The notes: generated from the sequence alone by a model not told the origin. A DNA stretch of 6,845 nt from DASWHR01 sp035541035 (GCA_035541035.1 DATLFO010000338.1:1-6845), one strand, 5' to 3'. Shown: positions 1 through 5,989, numbered from the stretch's first letter. Numbers and translations: made by a program.

Positions 1-1
1 G

Positions 2-736
2 CTCACCGGCGTGGACTTCTTGTGCGCGCACCTGCAGGCGCTTGCGCCGGTCGTGCCGCAGCTTTCGCTCGAGGTGCAGGTCTGGTCGCAGGACGAGTAC
101 GCGCGGCTGCGCGTCGCGGGATGCGACGGCGTCGTGGTCTACCAAGAAACCTACGATCGCGATTCTTACGCGCATTTCCACACCGCCGGGCGAAAGCGCG
201 ACTACGACTGGCGGCTGGAGGCGCCCGAGCGCGCGGCGGCGGCGGGCATTCGCCGGCTCGGCATCGGCGCGCTGCTCGGCCTGCACGAGCCGTGGCGCGA
301 GGACGCGATCGCCACCGCCGCGCACGCGCTGCATCTGCTCAAGGTCGCGTGGCGCTGCGAGATCGCGGTCAGCATGCCGCGTATCCGTCCGAGCGCGAGC
401 GGCTACTCGCCCGAGCATCCGGTCACCGACACCGAGCTTGCGCTGTACGTGTGCGCGCTGCGCCTGCTGATGCCCGACGTTGCGCTCGTGGGCTCCTCGC
501 GCGAGGAGGCGTCGTACCGCGACGGGCTCGTGCGGCTCGGGATCACGCACACCTCGGCCGGGTCGCACACCGAGCCGGAGGGCTACACGCATCCCGACGA
601 GGCGACGCAGCAGTTCGAGGTCAGCGATACGCGTTCGCCCGAGGAGGTGGCCGCCGCGCTGCGCGCGATGGGCTACGACCCGGTGTGGAAGGACTGGGAC
701 GCCGGCCACCGCGCGCCCGCGGAGGCGGCGAGATGA
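2..736 (+). CDS. thiH: 2-iminoacetate synthase ThiH (C-terminal part)
   Basis: ThiH is a cytoplasmic radical-SAM enzyme that cleaves tyrosine to p-cresol and dehydroglycine (2-iminoacetate), the glycine-derived unit that ThiG uses to build the thiamine thiazole. The window opens inside the gene: the frame is already open at base 2, and the GTG at 11 is an internal Val codon in a conserved stretch (GVDFLCAHL), not a start. About 244 residues are visible out of a usual ~370, so the N-terminal Cx3Cx2C iron-sulfur motif lies outside. Family-typical segments are YQETYDRDSYAHFH, AGRKRDYDWRLEAPERA, GIGALLGL, SMPRIRP, SSREEASYRDGLVRLGIT, SAGSHTEPEGY, QQFEVSDTRSPEEV and the terminal GYDPVWKDWD. The stop overlaps the thiS start as ATGA. 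thiG may lie upstream but is not seen. The family assignment is secure; a glycine-oxidase (ThiO) alternative does not fit. Confidence 0.95.
   Translation, partial: LTGVDFLCAHLQALAPVVPQLSLEVQVWSQDEYARLRVAGCDGVVVYQETYDRDSYAHFHTAGRKRDYDWRLEAPERAAAAGIRRLGIGALLGLHEPWREDAIATAAHALHLLKVAWRCEIAVSMPRIRPSASGYSPEHPVTDTELALYVCALRLLMPDVALVGSSREEASYRDGLVRLGITHTSAGSHTEPEGYTHPDEATQQFEVSDTRSPEEVAAALRAMGYDPVWKDWDAGHRAPAEAAR
721..725 (+). promoter_or_regulatory. Ribosome binding site of thiS
   Basis: GGAGG ends 7 nt before the ATG at 733. It lies inside the last codons of thiH and fixes the thiS start at the ATGA overlap. Confidence 0.8.
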
Positions 737-939
737 CGATCACCGCGAACGGCAAGCCGCGCGAGATCCCGGACGGCATCACGATCCGTGCCTTCCTCGA
801 CACGCTCGGCTGGAAGCCCGGGTGGGTGGTCGTCGAGCACAACGGCGAGCCACTCGACCGCGCACGCTATGACGCCGTGGCGCTGCGCGACGGCGACCGC
901 ATCGAGGTCGTGCGCGCCGTCGCGGGAGGCGCGCGATGA
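733..939 (+). CDS. thiS: Sulfur carrier protein ThiS with a two-residue C-terminal extension
   Basis: ThiS is the small ubiquitin-fold protein whose C-terminal glycine is adenylated by ThiF and converted to a thiocarboxylate, the sulfur donor for ThiG in thiazole synthesis. The product is 68 aa, close to the usual ~66. It reads as a standard ThiS: an N-terminal strand with a turn (MTITANGKPREIPDG), a helix (TIRAFLDTLG), VVVEHNGE, an Arg-x-x-Tyr segment, then LRDGDRIEVVRAVAGG. The start is the ATG of an ATGA overlap with thiH, with GGAGG 7 nt upstream; the stop again overlaps the next ATG (thiE). The oddity is that Gly65-Gly66 is followed by Ala67-Arg68, whereas a usable ThiS normally ends exactly at Gly-Gly. 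The GGA GGC codons for the pair also form the core of the thiE ribosome site. Placement between thiH and thiE makes a role in thiamine synthesis very likely. Confidence 0.92.
   Translation: MTITANGKPREIPDGITIRAFLDTLGWKPGWVVVEHNGEPLDRARYDAVALRDGDRIEVVRAVAGGAR
924..929 (+). promoter_or_regulatory. Ribosome binding site of thiE, encoded by the ThiS Gly-Gly codons
   Basis: GGGAGG lies 6 nt before the ATG at 936. It overlaps the GGA GGC codons that encode the functional Gly-Gly of ThiS, so one six-base element serves both purposes. Confidence 0.8.
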
Positions 940-1565
940 CCGCACGCCGCGAGCGTCTCGATGCCGCGCGGCTCTATCTGGTCTGCGGCGGGCAGCGGCC
1001 GGACCTCGACGAGTTCCTGGAGGCCGCGCTGACGGCGGGCGTGGACGTCGTGCAGCTTCGCGAGAAGCAGATGGAGGCGCGGCCGCTGCTCGAGATCGCG
1101 GCGCGCTTTCGTCGGGCCTGCGATCGTCACGGCGCGCTGCTCGTGATCAACGACCGTCCCGACCTGGCGATCGCGTCGAACGCCGACGGCGTGCACCTCG
1201 GGCAGGACGATCTGCCGCCGGCCGCGGGGCGTGCGCTCGTCGGCAACGAGATGTTGATCGGCCGCTCGACGCACGCACCCGACGAGACGCGTGCCGCGCT
1301 GAGCGAGCCCGTGGACTACATCTGTGTCGGACCCGTGCACGCCACGCCCACCAAGCCCGGCCGGTCCGCGACCGGGCTGGATCTGGTGCGCTTGGCCGCC
1401 GCGGAATGCGCCAAGCCCTGGTTCGCGATCGGCGGGCTCGACCCGCAGACCGCGAAAGAGGCGGCGCAGGCGGGCGCGACCCGCATCGTGGTCGTGCGCG
1501 CAATCGAGCAGGCCGCCGACGTCGAAGGCGCCGTGCGCGCCCTGCGAAGCGCGATCGGCGCCTGA
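936..1565 (+). CDS. thiE: Thiamine phosphate synthase ThiE
   Basis: ThiE condenses hydroxymethylpyrimidine diphosphate with carboxythiazole or thiazole phosphate to give thiamine phosphate; it is a cytoplasmic TIM barrel. The 209 aa length is normal. Visible motifs are YLVCGG (14-19, first strand), QLREK (40-44, diphosphate and pyrimidine contacts), INDRPDLA (71-78), DGVHLGQDDL (84-93, with the Mg-binding aspartate region), GRSTH (109-113), YICVGPVHATPTKPG (128-142, the substrate loop with Thr-Pro-Thr-Lys) and AIGGL (164-168, phosphate-binding glycines). No key residue appears to be missing. The ATG overlaps the thiS stop (ATGA) and has GGGAGG 6 nt upstream, so translational coupling is likely. 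It is the last gene of the thi operon here; a 74-nt gap without a clear terminator follows. The expected partners thiG, thiF, thiC and thiD are not in the window. Confidence 0.97.
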   Translation: MTARRERLDAARLYLVCGGQRPDLDEFLEAALTAGVDVVQLREKQMEARPLLEIAARFRRACDRHGALLVINDRPDLAIASNADGVHLGQDDLPPAAGRALVGNEMLIGRSTHAPDETRAALSEPVDYICVGPVHATPTKPGRSATGLDLVRLAAAECAKPWFAIGGLDPQTAKEAAQAGATRIVVVRAIEQAADVEGAVRALRSAIGA

Positions 1566-1626
1566 ACCGCTCCTGCACGCTTGCTTCGCGTCCGGGCTAT
1601 AGCATCGGCGCCGAAGACTCCGCTCG

Positions 1627-1633
1627 AAAGGAG
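1627..1633 (+). promoter_or_regulatory. Ribosome binding site of the LppM-like gene
   Basis: AAAGGAG is 6 nt before the ATG at 1640. It decides the start: the frame stays open far upstream through thiE, but only this ATG has a strong site and gives a signal peptide. Confidence 0.85.
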
Positions 1634-1639
1634 AAGCCG

Positions 1640-2539
1640 ATGAAGCGCCTCATGGCCGCGATCGTGCTCGTGCTCGCGCTCGGTGCGTGCGAGGCCCGCG
1701 CCGAGATCGACGTCAACGACAACGGCTCGGGCACGTTCGGCTTCGCCTTCTTCATCGACAAGCAGTTCATCGCGTTGATGGAGGGCTTCGGCGGGCGGCA
1801 GGGCGAGGATCCGTTCGGCGACTTCAAGAGCGGCCTCGACGATTCCCCCGTGCCGTTTCAGATCGAGGAGTACAGCGAGAACGGCGGCCGCGGAATCCGC
1901 GCCAAGGTTCCCTTCAAGAGCGTGGACGATCTGCGCACGATCATGAAAGAGGTGGACCAAGGCGACGCCCAAGGCTCCCCGCTCGGCGGAGGCGGGCCGG
2001 GCTTCGGCACGTTCACGCTCGAGCAGCGGGGCGGCGGCTGGTACTTCGAGTCGCTCAGCGACGCGCCGGATCTGGGCGATCTCGGGGATCTTGGCTCAGG
2101 TGAAGGCGGGGGCGAAGCCCCGTTCGATCCCGCGCAGATCGCGAGCCTGCTGAAAATCTCGTTCCGGGTGACGCTTCCCGGCCGGACGGTGGACACGACC
2201 GCGGACGAGGCCACTTCCAAGGGCGGAAAGACGACGTTCGTGTGGAACGCGGACCTGACGAGCAAAGAGCCGATGCAGATGGTCGCGACGACCGCTGCGG
2301 CCGGCAGCAGCCTCCCGTTGTCGCCGATCCTGATCGCCTTGGCCCTGATCGCCGCGCTCGTGACCGTCGCGGTGATGATGCGGCGCAAGAACGCGGTCGC
2401 CTCAGGTCCCGATCAGCACGCGGATGCGTGGCCTTCGGGGACGGGTGGCGCGGTCCCGCCTCAGCCGGGCACCGTGCCTCCCGTTTCGGGCACCCACGAG
2501 CAGGATCCCCAGCGCCCACTCGAGCCGCCGGCGCCGTAG
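1640..2539 (+). CDS. LppM-like (DUF3153-type) membrane-anchored lipoprotein
   Basis: This is a predicted exported, surface-anchored protein of 299 aa. Residues 1-17 form a short signal peptide with lipobox LGAC (Cys17 the likely lipidated residue); an ARA site just after it would allow signal peptidase I cleavage as a weaker alternative. An extracytoplasmic domain follows (about 22-215), starting with a beta pattern (EIDVNDNGSGTFGFAFFID) and ending in KTTFVWNADL, the arrangement of actinobacterial LppM-family proteins. It is interrupted by a Gly-rich loop (112-123) and an Asp/Gly-rich linker (142-158, PDLGDLGDLGSGEGGG). Residues 225-247 form a membrane helix closed by MRRK, leaving a ~50-residue proline-rich tail (254-299) predicted to be cytoplasmic. 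The gene stands 74 nt after thiE, and its link to thiamine is probably only positional. Mycobacterial LppM has been linked to cell-envelope glycolipids, but no biochemical role can be read here. The family call is moderate; export and anchoring are well supported. Confidence 0.75.
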   Translation: MKRLMAAIVLVLALGACEARAEIDVNDNGSGTFGFAFFIDKQFIALMEGFGGRQGEDPFGDFKSGLDDSPVPFQIEEYSENGGRGIRAKVPFKSVDDLRTIMKEVDQGDAQGSPLGGGGPGFGTFTLEQRGGGWYFESLSDAPDLGDLGDLGSGEGGGEAPFDPAQIASLLKISFRVTLPGRTVDTTADEATSKGGKTTFVWNADLTSKEPMQMVATTAAAGSSLPLSPILIALALIAALVTVAVMMRRKNAVASGPDQHADAWPSGTGGAVPPQPGTVPPVSGTHEQDPQRPLEPPAP

Positions 2540-2601
2540 ACCGCGCACCCTGCTTGCGTTACGGGCGCGACCCCGCCATGATGCGCTCCGTAGACCTTCG
2601 C

Positions 2602-2608
2602 AAAGGAG
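2602..2608 (+). promoter_or_regulatory. Ribosome binding site selecting a TTG start
   Basis: AAAGGAG ends 5 nt before TTG at 2614. It matches the site of the preceding gene and favours TTG over the two in-frame ATG codons at 2578 and 2581, which have no comparable site. Confidence 0.8.
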
Positions 2609-2613
2609 TCCCG

Positions 2614-3117
2614 TTGAAGCCTGCTTCTATCGTCACTGCCGGAGTCGCGCTGTCGCTGTCGCTGATCGCCTGTGGCGGGAGCGACGGCCGCGTCGCCGCG
2701 CCCGCGTTTACCCCGACCGAACAGCAGACCGCCGGCGACGATCCTGTTTCCGCCAAGCCCGCGTGCGACTACGTGACCGAGGCCGAAGCGAGCCAGGTCT
2801 TCGAGACCGAGATGAAGTATCGCTCCAACGACGGCGGGACCAACTGCATCTTCGACGGGTCGCCGGATGGCTCGGCCAGCATCGACTACACGATCAGCGA
2901 CGGCACCGACGGCTATGACATCGTCTCGGACGGCATGCAGCCGGTCGACGGGATCGGAGACCGTGCGGCCGGGCGCGACGGTTCCGGGCTGTCCCAAGTG
3001 GTCTTCACCAAGGGCAACACGATGGTCACGCTGACGGTGAGCGGTAACGACATCAAGGGAGGCGGACCCTTCGATGTCGCAAAGAAGTTCGCACTGTTCC
3101 TGGCCGGCAAGCTGTAG
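2614..3117 (+). CDS. Small secreted lipoprotein with one cysteine pair (DUF3558-like, unassigned)
   Basis: The product is 167 aa. The TTG start follows AAAGGAG by 5 nt and gives a textbook lipoprotein signal: MKPAS, a hydrophobic core (VTAGVALSLSL), lipobox LIAC with Cys20, then GGSDG. Starting at the upstream ATGs would add a polar 12-residue leader. A disordered linker (25-48) is followed by a compact domain beginning PACDYVTEAEASQVF, with Cys51 and Cys78 (GGTNCIF) placed to form a disulfide. It continues through alternating strands to GIGDRA (113-118) and a final helix (FDVAKKFALFLAGKL). The Cys-Asp-x-x-Thr, Cys-x-Phe and Gly-x-Gly-Asp-x-Ala layout resembles actinobacterial DUF3558-type lipoproteins; that is a pattern impression, not a firm family call. 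Function is unknown. The gene converges on metB with only 3 bp between stop codons. Confidence 0.82.
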   Translation: MKPASIVTAGVALSLSLIACGGSDGRVAAPAFTPTEQQTAGDDPVSAKPACDYVTEAEASQVFETEMKYRSNDGGTNCIFDGSPDGSASIDYTISDGTDGYDIVSDGMQPVDGIGDRAAGRDGSGLSQVVFTKGNTMVTLTVSGNDIKGGGPFDVAKKFALFLAGKL

Positions 3118-3120
3118 GCC

Positions 3121-4266
3121 CTAGCGCACCGAGTCGAGCGCCTGCTTCAGATCGGCGACCAGATCGCGCGCGTTTTCGATTCCGACGCTCAGCCGAACCA
3201 GCGACGCATCGACCTCCAGCGGCGAGCCCGCGACCGACGCGTGCGTCATCTTGCCGGGATGCTCGATCAGCGACTCGACCGCGCCGAGCGATTCGGCGAG
3301 CGTGAAGATCTTCGTGCGCGCCACGATGTCCAGCGCGGCCTGCTCGCCGCCCGCGGCCAGGAACGACACCATGCCGCCAAAGTCGCGCATCTGCTTGGCG
3401 GCGATCTCGTGGCCGGGATGGGTGGGCACGCCCGGGTACAGCACCGTCGTGACGGCGGGATGCTGCTGCAGCATCGCGACGATCTCGCGCGCGTTCGCGC
3501 ATTGGCGTTCGACGCGGATCGCGAGTGTTTTCACGCCGCGCAGCACCAGGTAGCAGTCCAGCGGCCCCGGCACCGCGCCGACCGCGTTCTGCAAGAACTT
3601 CAGCCGTTCGAACGTCTCGTCGTCGTCGGTGGCAAGGAAGCCGCCGACCACGTCGGAGTGGCCGCCGAGATACTTGGTCGCGCTGTGCAGCACGATGTCG
3701 GCGCCGAGCGACAGCGGCTGCTGCAGGTACGGCGTCGCGAACGTGTTGTCCACGATCAGCCGCGCGCCGCGATCACGCGTGATCGCGGCGACGGCCGCGA
3801 TGTCCACGATCTTCAGCAGCGGATTCGTCGGCGTCTCCATCACGACCAGCTTCGTGTTCGGCCGCCAGGCCGCTTCGATCGCGGCGGGGTCGCCCATATT
3901 CACGGGCGTGAACTCGTAGCCCTGCGGTGCGAAGACCTGCGCGACCAGCCGGTAGGTGCCGCCGTAGGCATCGTCGCCGATGATCAGATGATCGCCCGGG
4001 TTGATCAGCCGCAGCGCCGCATCGGTCGCGGCCAGGCCGCTGGCGAAGCACAAGCCGTGCGCCGCGCCTTCCAACGATGCGAGGCATGCCTCGAGCGCCG
4101 CCCGGGTCGGGTTACCCGAGCGAGCATAGTCGTAGCCCTTGTGCTCGCCGACCGCGCTCTGCGCGAACGTGGTCGAGAAGGAAACCGGCGGGATCACCGC
4201 GCCGGAGGCAGGATCGGGATCTTGGCCGGTGTGAATCGCGCGCGTCTCGAACTCGTAGTCGCTCAT
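3121..4266 (-). CDS. metB: Cystathionine gamma-synthase MetB
   Basis: MetB is a PLP enzyme of the Cys/Met metabolism family; it joins an activated homoserine (O-succinyl or O-acetyl) to cysteine to form cystathionine in methionine synthesis. The 381 aa length is standard. Visible features are ETRAIHTGQDPDPASGAV, YDYARSGNPTR (45-55; Tyr47 and Arg49 reach the PLP phosphate of the neighbouring subunit), ASGLAATDAAL (75-85), METPTNPLL, VDNTFATPYLQQPLSLGAD (Asp173 pairs with the PLP nitrogen), HSATKYLGGHSD (Lys198 forms the Schiff base), AESLGAVESLIEHP (324-337) and THASVAG. It closely follows mycobacterial MetB. Asp46 before YARS is the residue type found in E. coli gamma-synthase, whereas lyases often have Glu, but side lyase activity cannot be excluded. 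The frame is open further upstream, but this ATG starts the family-type N-terminus. No clear ribosome site precedes it; see the promoter at 4275-4280. Confidence 0.94.
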   Translation of the reverse strand: MSDYEFETRAIHTGQDPDPASGAVIPPVSFSTTFAQSAVGEHKGYDYARSGNPTRAALEACLASLEGAAHGLCFASGLAATDAALRLINPGDHLIIGDDAYGGTYRLVAQVFAPQGYEFTPVNMGDPAAIEAAWRPNTKLVVMETPTNPLLKIVDIAAVAAITRDRGARLIVDNTFATPYLQQPLSLGADIVLHSATKYLGGHSDVVGGFLATDDDETFERLKFLQNAVGAVPGPLDCYLVLRGVKTLAIRVERQCANAREIVAMLQQHPAVTTVLYPGVPTHPGHEIAAKQMRDFGGMVSFLAAGGEQAALDIVARTKIFTLAESLGAVESLIEHPGKMTHASVAGSPLEVDASLVRLSVGIENARDLVADLKQALDSVR

Positions 4267-4274
4267 CGCCCGAG

Positions 4275-4280
4275 ATTCTA
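4275..4280 (-). promoter_or_regulatory. Candidate -10 box for a near-leaderless metB transcript
   Basis: On the minus strand TAGAAT ends 8 nt before the metB ATG, and no Shine-Dalgarno sequence lies between. A transcript would begin at or 1-2 nt before the start codon, as in the leaderless mRNAs common in actinobacteria. No convincing -35 is seen. It would let metB be transcribed independently of the nuclease gene ending 25 bp upstream. Confidence 0.45.
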
Positions 4281-4291
4281 GCGGCGCGGCC

Positions 4292-5527
4292 TCATTCGCG
4301 GGGCGGGGCGCGGCCGGGCAGCGGACTGTGGTAGCGGGCTCCCCGTCGTGCGAAGTAAAGGCTGCCGGTGGTATCGCGCGTGATCGTCCAGCCGCGGCGG
4401 TGGACGCGATGGTGGCATCGGCGGCAGAGCATGACCAGGTTGTCCGGGTCGGCGGTCCCGCCGTCGCGTCGCGCGCGAATGTGATGCGCGTCCGCCCACG
4501 ACAGGGGCGCGTTGCAGCCGGGGAACCGGCAGCCGCGGTCGCGGGCTGCGACAGCGCGCCGGATCTTCGGAGGGATCGGCGAGGTTGCATCGCCCACCGC
4601 GACCGGCGTGCCGCGTTCGAAAAGGATCGGAAGCACGTCGGCATCGCAGGCCAGCGTCTCGGTACCCAGCGGCGACAGGCGCGGCGCCCGGCCGGCGATT
4701 GCCCACAGGATGCGGGCCGAAGCTTCCCGCCGGTCGCGAGTCAGGTCGGCGACATCGATCGTCGCCAGCAGCCGCGGACGCGACCGCGTCGGCAGATTGC
4801 TGCCGCTGCTGCCCCCAAGGTGCTGCTCGGCGATCGCGATCAGCGCGTCGTAGCGCCGCTGCGCGAGCGTGTCGGCCGGTGACGGAGCGGCTGCGGCCGT
4901 GTCGGCCGCTTCGATCAGCGTCGCGACCGAGACCGTGTCGCCCTCGCCGTAGAAGAACGTGCGGCCGTCGAGTCGCGGCTGGAACGTGACGAAGCTGCGA
5001 TCGACGGCCTGTTGCTCGTGCCGTTCTTCCCGGCGGTGTTTCAGCTCGGCCACGAGGTCCTCGACGTCGCGTACGATCTGATCCGGATCGGCGTCGCGCA
5101 GGAAGAGCGCGTCGCGTGCGACGAGCCGGTCGACCGCGCGCCGGCCGGCCGCATCGCATGATCGCGCCGCATTGCAGATGCCCCGAACCTGAGACCAGGA
5201 CAGCAGCCCCTCTTGAAACGCGTGGGCAGAGTTGGGCATGGAATCGAGCATCGCGGCGCTCCGCGTGAGTGCGCGCGCATCCCACGACGTTGCCCGCGCG
5301 TCCATCTGGAGCATGATCGGAGCGGGAACCCCGGCCCCGGACGCGAAGCCGCCGCGCGAGATCGTGGTCGCTGCCGCGGCGGTCAACCGATCCGCCGCGC
5401 GTAACGCTGCGACCGCCAAGCTCGCGCGCCGCTCGCCGCCGCGAGAGGCGAACCGTTGAACCCGATCGATAATCGCCCCGAGCTCTGCCGTGAGCTGATC
5501 GATCTCGGAATCTGCCACCGAAAGCAT
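4292..5527 (-). CDS. DUF222 domain HNH endonuclease (13E12 family type)
   Basis: The product is 411 aa. Residues ~5-310 are the DUF222 region: an N-terminal helix (SEIDQLTAELGAIIDRVQ), long Ala/Arg-rich helices, a GLLSWSQVRGICNAA segment and the DTLAQRRYDALIAIAEQHL helix that usually precedes the nuclease. Residues ~320-380 are an HNH module of the zinc type: RDRGCRFPGC (Cys333, Cys338), ADAHHIRARRDGG (His348-His349), DNLVMLCRRCHHRVHRRGW (Asn363, Cys368, Cys371, His372, His376). The zinc ligands and catalytic His are all present, so a metal-dependent DNA nuclease is predicted, probably active. Such genes are typically multicopy in actinobacteria and their role is not established. The frame is open up to a GTG at 5602, but ATG 5527 is preferred: TATGTT stands 6 nt before it, and family-like sequence begins there. 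It ends 25 bp before metB on the same strand. Confidence 0.88.
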   Translation of the reverse strand: MLSVADSEIDQLTAELGAIIDRVQRFASRGGERRASLAVAALRAADRLTAAAATTISRGGFASGAGVPAPIMLQMDARATSWDARALTRSAAMLDSMPNSAHAFQEGLLSWSQVRGICNAARSCDAAGRRAVDRLVARDALFLRDADPDQIVRDVEDLVAELKHRREERHEQQAVDRSFVTFQPRLDGRTFFYGEGDTVSVATLIEAADTAAAAPSPADTLAQRRYDALIAIAEQHLGGSSGSNLPTRSRPRLLATIDVADLTRDRREASARILWAIAGRAPRLSPLGTETLACDADVLPILFERGTPVAVGDATSPIPPKIRRAVAARDRGCRFPGCNAPLSWADAHHIRARRDGGTADPDNLVMLCRRCHHRVHRRGWTITRDTTGSLYFARRGARYHSPLPGRAPPRE

Positions 5528-5533
5528 GCGACG

Positions 5534-5539
5534 AACATA
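5534..5539 (-). promoter_or_regulatory. Candidate -10 box for a leaderless HNH transcript
   Basis: Reading the minus strand, TATGTT is followed by six bases (CGTCGC) and then the ATG at 5527. This is the TANNNT-N6-start layout of leaderless actinobacterial promoters. No Shine-Dalgarno is present. The -35 zone coincides with one copy of a 9-bp direct repeat. Confidence 0.5.
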
Positions 5540-5550
5540 CCCGAGAGGTA

Positions 5551-5590
5551 CGACAGAAACGCTCTCCCACTTGCCGCGTTTCGACAGAAA
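5551..5590 (-). repeat. Paired 9-bp direct repeat upstream of the HNH gene
   Basis: CGACAGAAA on the + strand (TTTCTGTCG on the gene's strand) occurs at 5551-5559 and 5582-5590. The copies are 31 bp apart centre to centre, about three helical turns. The nearer copy sits over the expected -35 region of the HNH promoter, so a regulator site is possible; this is inference from position only. Confidence 0.4.
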
Positions 5591-5626
5591 ACCCCGGCGC
5601 ACGGTCTCGTCGGGATGGATGGGGAG

Positions 5627-5989
5627 GGTCGCGGTAACAGGTAGGGTGTCGCCTTATCGTACGACGCGTTCGAGTCCGTTTCCGACCAGGATCATGCTGA
5701 GTGCGAAGAGCACGGTCATTGAACCGGCCAGCCATCGTCTTTTCCGCGGCCACACGTAGACGACAGCCGCAATCGCTGCGACGGCCAGTTGCATCCCCAA
5801 AGCTGCGTACGGCCACCCGATGTAGTCGATCAATGCGCAGTGCCTGTAGACGCACCAGGTCCCAAGACCATCAACATAGGGCAGCGCGTCGGGATGACCA
5901 TTGTAGAGACCGAACGAGTAGGCGGGAGCCGCGATGGCGGCTGCTATCCACAGACTCGACACGATCACCGCGATGGGCGCTGATACCCG
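5627..5989 (-). repeat. Tandem duplication, copy A
   Basis: This segment matches 6492-6845 at DNA level. It begins 27 bp beyond the stop codon of the membrane protein gene and runs through its last three helices. The 3' ends are offset by exactly 865 bp. One run of 36 identical bases covers part of the last helix. The match is lost between 5816 and 5911 and resumes strongly at 5918. Confidence 0.85.

Noticed and set aside
1605..1614. Palindrome TCGGCGCCGA after thiE as a terminator.
   Set aside because: It is only 5 bp per arm with no loop and no T-run, in very GC-rich DNA where such palindromes are common.
1566..1626. A TPP riboswitch or strong promoter between thiE and the next gene.
   Set aside because: No TPP-aptamer-like sequence was seen; a TATAGC box at 1598-1603 lacks a properly spaced -35.
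788..1639. Upstream extension of the LppM-like frame through thiS and thiE.
   Set aside because: The translated extension is Arg/Ala-rich noise overlapping two certain genes; the ribosome site and signal peptide fix the start at 1640.
2578..2613. ATG codons at 2578 and 2581 as the start of the second lipoprotein.
   Set aside because: No ribosome site precedes them, and the added residues would displace the signal peptide; TTG at 2614 fits both criteria.
3055..3071. AAGGG/CCCTT inverted repeat near the lipoprotein and metB ends as a bidirectional terminator.
   Set aside because: It lies inside coding sequence, has only 5 bp arms, and is not flanked by T-runs.
3241..4281. A 346-codon open frame antisense to metB.
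   Set aside because: It is His/Arg/Gly-rich with no recognisable motif, and metB in this interval is unmistakable; long antisense frames are expected in high-GC coding DNA.
5528..5545. A LexA/SOS box at the HNH promoter.
   Set aside because: Only one half-site (GTTCG) is present; the other half does not match the CGAAC-N4-GTTCG consensus.
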